Source: JBMYRH01 sp049602155 (GTDB lineage: Bacteria; Myxococcota_A; UBA9042; PHBI01; JBMYRH01). Taken from it: a stretch of 64,000 nt of DNA. Positions within the stretch are counted from its first letter, which is position 1. Each line of letters begins with the position of its first letter. Below the pieces are notes generated by a model that worked only from the letters and a program-made list of their open reading frames with translations, was not told the DNA's origin and did no database searches. The stretch is taken from contig JBMYRH010000009.1 of NCBI GenBank assembly GCA_049602155.1, positions 1 through 64,000 on the forward strand, read 5' to 3'. Of this stretch, positions 33,885 through 41,585 are shown piece after piece. A program made the translations under genes and the position numbers.

Positions 33885-34508
33885 TTGGTTGTGGCTCTGC
33901 TGATAGGTTTTCTGTTCGGATTTGTGGGGTCTATGCCCATCGCCGGACCTATCGCTGCGCTGGTGTTCGCGCGTGCCCTGCAGGGGCGAGCACGAGAGGG
34001 CCTCCACATCGCGGTGGGGGCGGCCGTTGCGGAGACGATCTATGCAGGCCTCGCATTTTGGGGCTTTGCAGAGCTACTCCAGCGCTACACATGGCTTGAG
34101 GCGCTCTCCAACATGGTCGCCGCCGTGGTCTTGTTCACGCTCGGGGTGATCTTTACCCGCTACAAGGCGACCGACGCCCCCGAGGACGTCAGCAAGCCCA
34201 CTCGATCGGGGGCCGGGTTCCTCGTGGGCTTCACCATCATGGCGCTGAACCCGACGCTCTTGGCCACCTGGACGGCGGCTTCAGCGACGCTTCTCTCTTC
34301 AGGGTTCGTGACGCTGGGACCATCCCATGCCGTGCCGTTCAGCTTAGGTGCTTTGGTCGGTATCATCCTCTGGTTCGCGACGCTGCTTCGCCTCGTGACG
34401 CGCTTCCGTGACCGCTTCAGCTACGCGACGCTCACGAAAGTGATCCGGGTCATGGGGTGGTTGCTGATCGGCCTCGCAGCGGTGTTCGTTTGGCGGCTCG
34501 TGGCCTAG
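33885..34508 (+). CDS. LysE/RhtB-family amino-acid exporter
   Basis: TTG at 33885 is preferred because GAGGAGG (33873-33879) sits 5 bp before it and the protein then starts directly with the first membrane helix; ATG 33852 would add 11 residues without a ribosome-binding site. 207 residues with six predicted helices and LysE-type signatures (FLFGFVGSMPIAGPIAALV, GFTIMALNPTLLATWTA). The family exports lysine, homoserine, threonine and related amino acids. It follows the ThrE-type gene and probably shares its transcript. Confidence 0.82.
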   Translation: MVVALLIGFLFGFVGSMPIAGPIAALVFARALQGRAREGLHIAVGAAVAETIYAGLAFWGFAELLQRYTWLEALSNMVAAVVLFTLGVIFTRYKATDAPEDVSKPTRSGAGFLVGFTIMALNPTLLATWTAASATLLSSGFVTLGPSHAVPFSLGALVGIILWFATLLRLVTRFRDRFSYATLTKVIRVMGWLLIGLAAVFVWRLVA

Positions 34509-34512
34509 GGCC

Positions 34513-34563
34513 GGCCGGTTAGTGTCTTGAGGACAACGGTCACTTTCTCAAGATAAACCGACC
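34513..34563 (+). other. 51-nt interrupted hairpin after the LysE-type gene
   Basis: Outer arms GGCCGGTT (34513-34520) and AACCGACC (34556-34563) match at seven of eight positions; inner arms TCTTGAG (34525-34531) and CTCAAGA (34547-34553) are perfectly complementary. No T-run follows, so it is not a standard terminator. It could protect the 3' end of the exporter mRNA or be part of a small RNA. Confidence 0.45.
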
Positions 34564-34569
34564 GATAAA

Positions 34570-34597
34570 TGGTCAAGATCTAAGGTGAACCTATAAT
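34570..34597 (+). promoter_or_regulatory. Promoter of the sigma-region-4-like gene
   Basis: A perfect TATAAT at 34592-34597 has TGGTCA (34570-34575) 16 bp upstream. RNA would start near 34604 and give a leader of about 107 nt before the GTG at 34711. Confidence 0.5.
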
Positions 34598-34710
34598 GAT
34601 CACAGATAGATAGAGTTGTAGGTGAAAAACTAGACGGTATCCCGAAGTGCCCCTAATGTAGGTGGACTCGCTAGGGGGGGATCACCCACGTCCAGTCTGG
34701 AGGATCTTAC

Positions 34711-35022
34711 GTGAGCAGGTATTCGAAAACGATGACGACGGAACTTGAACGAACCGTCACCCGGACCGAGGTCAAGAAGGCCATTCAAAAGGCTGATCTG
34801 ACCCATGAAGAAGAGCTCGTATTACGGATGTCGTACGGGGTCTCTGAGCCGGGCAATACGCCGCTTGAGTTTCGCGGCCAGCAAGATGAGCAACTCTCAA
34901 CCAAGCTTGCGATGATGGAGGCGGCCGCGCTCGACGCGATTCGTCCTCGAGCCGTCGCAGCCATGCCCATTGAGGGGCAGGCGCTTAAGTCGGCAATCGT
35001 CGACAGGTTGAAGAAGCTTTAA
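34711..35022 (+). CDS. Stand-alone sigma-70 region 4.2-like protein
   Basis: 103 residues from GTG 34711 with GGAGGA upstream. From Leu30 the protein aligns without gaps to region 4.2 of primary sigma factors such as E. coli RpoD (from memory): LTHEEELVLRMSYGV matches LREREAKVLRMRFGI; then LE..GQ and MEAAALDAIR match LE..GKQ and IEAKALRKLR, about 16 identities in 49. The residues that contact the -35 element (RERIRQ in RpoD) are STKLAM here. So the domain could dock on the RNA polymerase beta-flap but should not read the -35 box. Residues 1-28 are charged and helical; there is no region 2 or 3. The gene has its own promoter and terminator. Confidence 0.7.
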   Translation: MSRYSKTMTTELERTVTRTEVKKAIQKADLTHEEELVLRMSYGVSEPGNTPLEFRGQQDEQLSTKLAMMEAAALDAIRPRAVAAMPIEGQALKSAIVDRLKKL

Positions 35023-35102
35023 TCGACCTGAGCTTCGGCACTTCGTCGTTCCTCACGTGCGTGACTCGCGCGCGTAGCTAGAGGACCGGCACGATATCAC
35101 CA

Positions 35103-35134
35103 CCCCTGGGCGGATAACGCTCAGGGGTTTTTTT
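35103..35134 (+). terminator. Strong Rho-independent terminator
   Basis: A 10-bp stem (35103-35112 with 35118-35127, one G-U pair) closed by a GATAA loop is followed by seven T. It ends transcription of the sigma-like gene, about 80 bp after its stop. Confidence 0.85.
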
Positions 35135-35209
35135 GTGCCTAATAGCCGTGCGTACCCTTGTGGCGTCCAGAGCGCTGTGTGGTCAGCAGGCCTCTTGACC
35201 CTGGTGCGT

Positions 35210-36973
35210 CTAGAGGCTGCCGCGGCTCTGGCTGGCGCCACCGCCTTGAGCACGGTAGGTCGAGGCGAGGCGGCGTCGCACGTTTTGGCTGCGCTCTCTG
35301 GCCTGGCCGAGTGACTCAGTCTGGAACTCTTCGATGGTGTTCCGCTGTGCTGAGACCTTCGAGGACCGCTGCTCTGCGATTCGGTCCAGGACGACGCTTT
35401 TGTCGGCCTTGAACGACTTGAACTTCTCCTCGCCCGTGCGGGAGAGGGCCAGGTTTTCGGTAGTCTCATCACCGACGGTCTCGAGCGGATTGGCCTCAGC
35501 GAAGCGGCGTTGCTCTGCGTATTGAAGCTGGAGCTCGAACACGTCGCGCTGTCGCTCTTTGACCGCAGTCGCGCGAGTGCTGACGTTCGCATTGAACTGT
35601 CGGTCTCGCAGCTGCTGTGCGTTGGTCACCAAGCTTTGGAAGTTGGCTTGGTTACGGTCGCTTCCCTGATAGAAGGCGCCCCGAGCCTGCTCGCGAACTT
35701 GGAGTTGCTCCGAGAACTCACGCTCGATGGCGACCTTTCGTGCTTCGGCGCGCGCTACGACGTCGGCACGATCAGCGGCCTCGAGCCGCTCAAGGTCCGC
35801 GAGCTGTAGCGCGTTCGAGCGTGCCTCGCTCTCTTTCACGGCCGAAGCGTTTTTCCGCTGCCGCATCTCGAACTCTCGACGTCCTATGTCGCGCTGCCGG
35901 TCGACGGCCTTGTCGGCGCGTCGTGAAGAGGTCTCGACTCGAATGCTCGCGCCGACCTGATCGTAGAGGACCGAGTCTTTGCGCGCGACGCGCCCTCGGG
36001 CACGCCGTGGCTCGGTGCTCAAGTCAGCGCGCGCCTCGGGGTCGAAAGGTGGCGCGCTATGCCTCGCGATGAGCGCGACCTCGGCCCCTTGAGCGGGCGG
36101 CGCAGCGGCCTCACGCGCGACGCGCGCTCGGAGCTGCTCGACCTGGCTCTCGGCGGCCTCTGCTCTCCGCAGTTGGTTCTCTTCAATCACAGCCGACCGT
36201 TGCGCCAAGGCACGCTTGATTCGCGCGCGCGTCCCCGTCACGTCCGACTGGTCATCTTCGGTGCGGGGCGTGCCGTCCTCGAAGGTGGGCTCCTCCGGTG
36301 GACTGGCCAAGGGCAAGGGTGGCAGTGGGGACGTTTCAGGAGGAGAGAACGCGGCGGAGGTTTGGATGCCAGGGGCGGTTAGCCCAGTGTACTCAGGAGG
36401 CGCAGGGCGTCCTTCGCTCAAGGGGCCTGACTCAGGGAGCTCCCGCGGGAGTGGCTCTACCAGCGCTTGCTTAAGCTGCTGAGCCTCTACTGTGGGCAAT
36501 GTCGGGCGACCAGCGCTCATCGCTCCTGGTGCGGTAGGCAATCCCGTCAGGGATTGCAGCCCGAACGCTTGCCTCGAATTGCTGCCGTCCGGTGGTGCGA
36601 TACGGCTGCTCATCAGCCCTCCGTCGCCACCGGCCGGCAGCCCCGGAGACGTACGACGCGCGACCCCATCTTTTGTGTAACCGGGAGTGTCTTCTGCCGT
36701 CGGCGATGGTCGGGTAGATGACGCCTCGGGCAGCTCCACGGTGACAGGTGGAATCGTCGACAACCCCAGCGCAGTCCGCAGCTTGTGGGCAGGGCGATCG
36801 GTATCCGGCGGTGTATCCGTCTTAGCAATGACGTACCCGACCTGTGTGCCATCAGACCAAGAATTCTTTTGGAATTGTTGGCTCTTGGCGGACGGGTCCG
36901 CGGTGCCCGGAGACCAACTGGTCATCCGGAACTGCTTTACGACTGGATTCGCCGGGCCGATTTCCATCATCAC
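35210..36973 (-). CDS. Unknown Pro-rich and coiled-coil protein
   Basis: 587 residues of unrecognised family. The first about 240 residues are low-complexity, rich in Pro, Ser and Thr. From about 245 to 560 the protein is strongly charged with Arg/Glu/Ala/Gln heptads typical of a long coiled coil (ESQVEQLRARVAREA, EARSNALQLADLERLEAADR). It ends in a Gly/Ser/Arg tail. No signal peptide or membrane helix. The opposite-strand frames over this stretch are shorter and lack ribosome-binding sites. It may be a cytoplasmic structural or filament-like protein. The start is GTG or one of two following ATG codons (GAGAGG upstream). Confidence 0.6.
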   Translation of the reverse strand: MMMEIGPANPVVKQFRMTSWSPGTADPSAKSQQFQKNSWSDGTQVGYVIAKTDTPPDTDRPAHKLRTALGLSTIPPVTVELPEASSTRPSPTAEDTPGYTKDGVARRTSPGLPAGGDGGLMSSRIAPPDGSNSRQAFGLQSLTGLPTAPGAMSAGRPTLPTVEAQQLKQALVEPLPRELPESGPLSEGRPAPPEYTGLTAPGIQTSAAFSPPETSPLPPLPLASPPEEPTFEDGTPRTEDDQSDVTGTRARIKRALAQRSAVIEENQLRRAEAAESQVEQLRARVAREAAAPPAQGAEVALIARHSAPPFDPEARADLSTEPRRARGRVARKDSVLYDQVGASIRVETSSRRADKAVDRQRDIGRREFEMRQRKNASAVKESEARSNALQLADLERLEAADRADVVARAEARKVAIEREFSEQLQVREQARGAFYQGSDRNQANFQSLVTNAQQLRDRQFNANVSTRATAVKERQRDVFELQLQYAEQRRFAEANPLETVGDETTENLALSRTGEEKFKSFKADKSVVLDRIAEQRSSKVSAQRNTIEEFQTESLGQARERSQNVRRRLASTYRAQGGGASQSRGSL

Positions 36974-37086
36974 CTCTCGGCGCGTTCGCTGGAAATACCG
37001 CGAAGAAACAAGCTATGGCGCGCCCCGCGATTACCGACCGTTCGCGAAGTACACCTCTAAGTTATGGTCAGTATGCGTGGATCTCT

Positions 37087-37117
37087 TTCAGATCTGAAGC
37101 ATTTGGTTCAAATTTGA
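37087..37117. promoter_or_regulatory. Two palindromes 20 bp apart upstream of the coiled-coil gene
   Basis: TTCAGATCTGAA (37087-37098) is a perfect 12-bp palindrome and TCAAATTTGA (37108-37117) a perfect 10-bp palindrome. Their centres are 20 bp, about two helical turns, apart. They sit upstream of the coiled-coil gene start and downstream of the kinase gene, so they are candidate operators. A 10-T run follows at 37131-37140. Confidence 0.4.
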
Positions 37118-37239
37118 CCACGGCGAACGTCTTTTTTTTTGCGAAAAGGTCCGCAGTACGCCTTTTGCCCCCTCGTCCCAGAGAGGGATCGGGCTGTCGT
37201 TTTAGCGCTGGACGTGCGGGCAGGTGCCGCCGTCGAGCG

Positions 37240-39267
37240 TTAAGACACCAGCTGCTGCAGTGTATCTGCGACCGCGGCGCAAGAGGGGAACCGCTCTTCA
37301 GGCTTCTTGCTCAAGAGGCGCATGACGATGCTGTCGATCTCGGGGCTGATATTGGGAGCTCGCTTCGACGGCAGCTCAGGGGTCTCGGTGACGTGCATCA
37401 TAAGGAGCGGCATCATCTCCTCATGCTGAAAGACCATCGTCCCTGTGAACATTCTATAGGCCATGGAGCCAATTGCGTACTGGTCAGAGGCTTGTGAGAC
37501 CGGACTGGAGCCATCGATCTGCTCGGGTGCCATGTAGCCCGGGGTGCCGAGGATCGTGCCAGTGAGCGTCATCCCCTCGGCGGTCGTCTGTTTGGCGATG
37601 CCAAAGTCCATCACCTTGACGATCCCTTCATCCGTGAGGAAGAGGTTGTCTGGCTTGATATCCCGATGCACGAAGTGATGGCGGTGCGCTTCGTCGAGCC
37701 CACGGCACGCTTGAATGAGGAGATCCAACGACTGGTTGAGCGCCATTGGCTCTCGGATGGCGTCTTGGAGCGTTTGGCCTTGGAGGAACTCCATGGTCAG
37801 GTAGCGGTGCCCTGCGAAGCTACCGATATCGAAGATCTTGATGATGTTCCGGTGGGACAGCTTTCTGCAGGCCTTGATCTCGAGCTTCATGCGCTCGGCC
37901 ATTGAGTCATTCCGGCTGATCATTAAGTGGAAGACCTTCATGGCGATCACATCACCGAGGTCTTGATCCATCGCTTTGAAGACCGAAGCAGTTGCGCCGT
38001 CACCCAAGTGGGCCAGCACTTCGTAGCGGCCATCGATGATGAGCCCGGGCTTGATCACCTCTGTGGCTTCATCTGAGGCGCCTGATGGAGGGGGGCTGTC
38101 TTCAGGAGCGCCATAGGCAGTCGAGGCAATGCCAGCTGCAGTCACGGGGCGTTCGTGCGCAGCAGGGGGCGTCACCGGCAGCTCACTGGCAGCGGGCTTC
38201 GCCATCCCGGGCATCTGGAACTGCACCGCAGGTCCGCGGCCAATCCGGCGCTTGGCTGCGCTCTGAGGCGTCGGCGTCGGGGCGCGCGTCGCCTTCGGGC
38301 GTGCACCCATTTGCTCTTGCACGAATTGCGGAGGCCCAGAGCTTTGAGGCCCGTTGATTCGCCTCAAACGCTGAGTGACATCGGCGTGACCAGGCCTCCG
38401 CGTGTGGACACGTTTGAAGGCCTCGGCAGCGCGCTGAGTGTGGCCGTTATCCTCAAGGAGTCGAGCCCAGAGGTAGAGGGCTTGTAGCTCTGCGAGGTTG
38501 AGCGGTGCGCTGCGGTTCCAGGCCTCGAGGCGGTCTTCGAAGAGGCTGGGATCCAGCTTGTGATCGTGCGCCATTTGGATGAGTGAGCAGCACGCCTGAC
38601 GAAAGTTTGGGTTCGATGGCGCGATGCGCTTCAGGCTGGCCATTGAGCCGGCGATATCCCCACCTTCGAGCTGACAGCGCGCTGCCTCTAGCCAGAGCTC
38701 TCTGTCGAGCAGGAATGCGACGGCCTCTTGTCGTGACCCTTGAGCCCACAGCGCGCGCGCCGCCTCCACGGGTTCGTCGGCGACCATGAAGAGTCTGGCA
38801 GCGTCAGCGTGCTGCCCCGCTCCCATCAGCTCTCTCGCGCGGATACGCGCCGCGTCCGCGAGGGTCATCTCGGGCTGACCAGGGCGCACTGTGTGTGTGA
38901 GGAGGTTCTCAGCAGCGACCTTGTCCCCGACCTCTAGCAGGGTGCCAATGACGCTCTCGCGTGCGCCGAGCGCAACCACGATCGTGGAGGCGTCTTGGAG
39001 GCGCTGTGCTCGGGCGAAGCAGACGGCGGCCTTAATCGCGGCGCCTCGTCGTGCGCCTGTCAGTGTCCCGACCATCGTGGGCTGCAGGCGGAGCGCTTTC
39101 AGCAAAAGGTCCCCGGCCTCTCCAAAGCGTCCGAGGTTAGCCAGCAGCCGCGAGGCGTCCATGGCGTATCCGGCGTTGATGTACACCTTGATCGCGCCGA
39201 CGTGGTCACCCGCGCGCTCAAGATTTCGAGCTTCCATCAACGCTTTCTGACGATCCGGACCGGACAC
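37240..39267 (-). CDS. Ser/Thr protein kinase with N-terminal TPR region
   Basis: GTG 39267 is preferred (AGGGAG 8-10 bp upstream); the frame continues upstream but runs into yaaA in another frame, so a longer start is unlikely. GTG 39273 is an alternative. 675 residues: helical TPR-like repeats about 1-300 (AGDHVGAIKVYINAGYAMDA), a Pro/Ala linker 300-400, then a complete kinase domain about 410-672. Glycine loop LGDGATASVF (the third Gly is Ala), catalytic HRDIKPDN, DFG in VMDFGIAKQ, and GTPGYMAPEQ in the activation loop are all present. Cytoplasmic: no membrane helix. In most bacterial kinases the TPRs come after the kinase; here the order is reversed. Confidence 0.9.
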   Translation of the reverse strand: MSGPDRQKALMEARNLERAGDHVGAIKVYINAGYAMDASRLLANLGRFGEAGDLLLKALRLQPTMVGTLTGARRGAAIKAAVCFARAQRLQDASTIVVALGARESVIGTLLEVGDKVAAENLLTHTVRPGQPEMTLADAARIRARELMGAGQHADAARLFMVADEPVEAARALWAQGSRQEAVAFLLDRELWLEAARCQLEGGDIAGSMASLKRIAPSNPNFRQACCSLIQMAHDHKLDPSLFEDRLEAWNRSAPLNLAELQALYLWARLLEDNGHTQRAAEAFKRVHTRRPGHADVTQRLRRINGPQSSGPPQFVQEQMGARPKATRAPTPTPQSAAKRRIGRGPAVQFQMPGMAKPAASELPVTPPAAHERPVTAAGIASTAYGAPEDSPPPSGASDEATEVIKPGLIIDGRYEVLAHLGDGATASVFKAMDQDLGDVIAMKVFHLMISRNDSMAERMKLEIKACRKLSHRNIIKIFDIGSFAGHRYLTMEFLQGQTLQDAIREPMALNQSLDLLIQACRGLDEAHRHHFVHRDIKPDNLFLTDEGIVKVMDFGIAKQTTAEGMTLTGTILGTPGYMAPEQIDGSSPVSQASDQYAIGSMAYRMFTGTMVFQHEEMMPLLMMHVTETPELPSKRAPNISPEIDSIVMRLLSKKPEERFPSCAAVADTLQQLVS

Positions 39268-39403
39268 AGACACTCTCCCTAATGACCTGCCAGAGGGGAA
39301 AAATGCAGACAGGGCGCACAGCGCCTTTGGCAGCTTAACGCGTCTCGTTTTGAACCTGAACGATGCTCTTGAGGATGCATGTCGGCGCACTTCATAGTCA
39401 AGA

Positions 39404-40201
39404 TCAGCCCCTGGCTCCCGCAGGGATAAAGTCTCGGGTGAACACCAAGTTCGCGGCGTCCGAGAGTTCGGGTTGGAAGGCGAATCTATCGACGTTGAAT
39501 TCGGGGAGGGTGGCCGGATCATCGATACGTTGCTCAACGATCCAGCGTGCCATCAGCCCGCGAGCACGCTTGGCGTTAAAGCTGATGACCTTCAGCTTCC
39601 CTTTATGGTGCTCTTTGAAGACCGGGGTCACCACGGTGCTGGCGAGCTTGCCGCGCTTCAACACGTTGAAGTACTCGTTTGACGCTAAGTTCACCACGAC
39701 AGGGTGGGCGTGGTCGCTCAGGCGTGCATGGACTTCTTCGCTTACCCGCGTTCCCCAATAGCCATAAAGATTGGTGCCTCGCGGATTCTCCAGTCGTGTC
39801 CCCATCTCCAGCCGATAGGGTTGAATGAGGTCCAAGGGGCGCAGGATTCCATAGAGACCAGAGAGGATCCCGATGCGCTCTTGAGCCCACGTCAGGTCTG
39901 CGTCAGAGAGTGAGTCTGCATCGAGCCCGAGGTAGACGTCTCCTTTGAAGGCCAGCGCAGCGGGGCGCGATCGCGCAGGATCACCGCTCGGGCTCATCTC
40001 TTGAAACCGCGTGTGGTTCAGCTCTGCGAGGGCCTCGCTGATCCCCATCAGGTCTTGCAGATCGGAGGGCTTTAAGCGCTTGCTGACCGCCATCAACCCG
40101 GCCGCCTCCTTGGCGAGCGTGGGCTCGGTGACGGGCAGCGCGCGGGTGGCGCTCTCAAAGTCCAGTCGTTTGGCGGGCGATAACACGGTCAGCACGAGCA
40201 T
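39404..40201 (-). CDS. yaaA: YaaA-family peroxide stress protein
   Basis: 265 residues, full family length. Diagnostic segments: LSPAKRLDFE at the start, FKGDVYLGLDADSLSDADL, RIGILSGLYGILRPLDLIQPYRLEMGTRL and NLASNEYFNVLKRGKL. YaaA (DUF328) lowers free iron and limits DNA damage under hydrogen peroxide in E. coli and has a DNA-binding fold. The gene starts at ATG 40201 and is followed on the same strand by the Ser/Thr kinase gene. Confidence 0.92.
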   Translation of the reverse strand: MLVLTVLSPAKRLDFESATRALPVTEPTLAKEAAGLMAVSKRLKPSDLQDLMGISEALAELNHTRFQEMSPSGDPARSRPAALAFKGDVYLGLDADSLSDADLTWAQERIGILSGLYGILRPLDLIQPYRLEMGTRLENPRGTNLYGYWGTRVSEEVHARLSDHAHPVVVNLASNEYFNVLKRGKLASTVVTPVFKEHHKGKLKVISFNAKRARGLMARWIVEQRIDDPATLPEFNVDRFAFQPELSDAANLVFTRDFIPAGARG

Positions 40202-40286
40202 GCTCCAGGCTCAAGACCACTGAGGTGTGCCGCGTTGGGTGTGACGCTGTCAAGCGTGGGTCAGCAACTTGATGTATACCGGGAGT

Positions 40287-41510
40287 ATGAAGTGTCTCAT
40301 CTCTGTCGTACTCCTCCACATGTTCCTCTTCTCTGGCTGTGGGTCTGACCCCGACACATCAGCGGACGCTTCCGGGGATGTATTGGCTCCCGCGGACGCC
40401 TCTGCGGAGGGTGATGGCTTGGGGTCAGAGGCTGAGACGTCCGACGATGTGGTGATGGCACAGGACGATGCAGGGGACGTCGGTGATCAGGGCGCAGTTC
40501 AAGATGAAACCCGGGTTGATTTAGGGTGGGACGTCTCGGTGGACGGCCCCTATCAGGCAGGGCATCGCACCTTAGAGGTCACGTACCCCAGCGTCTCTCT
40601 CGGGGCGGACCGCACTATCGAGTACCACCTGTGGTATCCGACCGAGGCGACTGAGGGCGAGACGGTGTACTACGCCGAGATCTTCGTGGATGAGAACGTC
40701 TTCGGTGAGGCGCCCCTTGCACCTCCTGCGGTCGGCGACCACTACCCTCTGCATATTCACTCTCACGGTAACCTTGGATATGCCGGTTCATCTCCGCACT
40801 TGATGCGGCACTTCGCGACCCACGGGTGGGTTGTGGTCGCCCCCTCTCATAAAGGGAACACGATCATCGATAACCTCTCACCGCGCCCCGCGTGGATGTA
40901 CACCGTGCGCTCTGAGGACGTCTCAGCGACCCTAGATGCGCTCGCGGTGCTCCCGGAGGCGGACGCGCTCGCCGGCAAAGTGGACGTCAGCGCCGCGCTC
41001 TTGAGTGGTCATAGCTACGGTGCGTATACGGCCCTTGGGCTCGCTGGGGCGGCGTTCAATATGGAGCAAATTCCGAGCGTCTGCGCGGAGGATGAGTCTG
41101 GCGAGTGCTCTGATGCGGTGCTCGGGTTGTTTGAGGCTGGGGTACGCGACGAGCGCCTGATCGCCTCAATCCCAATGGCGCCGGGCAGCTATGACATGTA
41201 CGCGGAGGGGATCTCAGACATCGTGATCCCGACCATGCACATGACGGGCAGTGAAGATCGGCCGCAGGCCAACGCAGACGTCTGGGCAGCGCTGCCTGCG
41301 CCGGCGCATCGCGTTCATGTGGAGGGGGGCTGCCATCAGCTCTTCGCATTAGGGGGCTGTGAGCTGATCCCTGATGACCCAGGGTTGGTCATCGTGAACG
41401 CCTATGCGTTGGCCTTTGGGAGGCATTATCTCCTCGAAGACCAAAGCGTCTTGAGCCTCCTCGATGGCACGGAAGTGCTCGATGAGACCGTGACGTTAAG
41501 TACGAAGTAG
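40287..41510 (+). CDS. Secreted lipoprotein alpha/beta hydrolase
   Basis: ATG 40287 (GGGAG upstream) opens a lipoprotein signal with FSGC (Cys18). An acidic Asp/Ala/Ser spacer of about 70 residues follows. The hydrolase fold starts with LEVTYPSVSLGADRTIEYHL; the oxyanion region is LHIHSHGNLGYAG, the nucleophile elbow is SGHSYGAYTALG and a late His lies in HVEGGCHQLFA. The pattern recalls PAF-acetylhydrolase-like and chlorophyllase-like esterases. 407 residues. Substrate unknown; probably acts at the outer membrane. The gene is divergent from yaaA. Confidence 0.8.
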   Translation: MKCLISVVLLHMFLFSGCGSDPDTSADASGDVLAPADASAEGDGLGSEAETSDDVVMAQDDAGDVGDQGAVQDETRVDLGWDVSVDGPYQAGHRTLEVTYPSVSLGADRTIEYHLWYPTEATEGETVYYAEIFVDENVFGEAPLAPPAVGDHYPLHIHSHGNLGYAGSSPHLMRHFATHGWVVVAPSHKGNTIIDNLSPRPAWMYTVRSEDVSATLDALAVLPEADALAGKVDVSAALLSGHSYGAYTALGLAGAAFNMEQIPSVCAEDESGECSDAVLGLFEAGVRDERLIASIPMAPGSYDMYAEGISDIVIPTMHMTGSEDRPQANADVWAALPAPAHRVHVEGGCHQLFALGGCELIPDDPGLVIVNAYALAFGRHYLLEDQSVLSLLDGTEVLDETVTLSTK

Positions 41511-41585
41511 TGCCGCTGAGGGTAGACCGGGGGGGCTGAGCGTTGCATCATCCGCGGCGTCCATACCTTCTAGGAGACCTGTTGA

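Noticed and set aside
39268..39537. Longer start of the Ser/Thr kinase
   Set aside because: It would overlap yaaA and add non-conserved sequence; AGGGAG favours GTG 39267.
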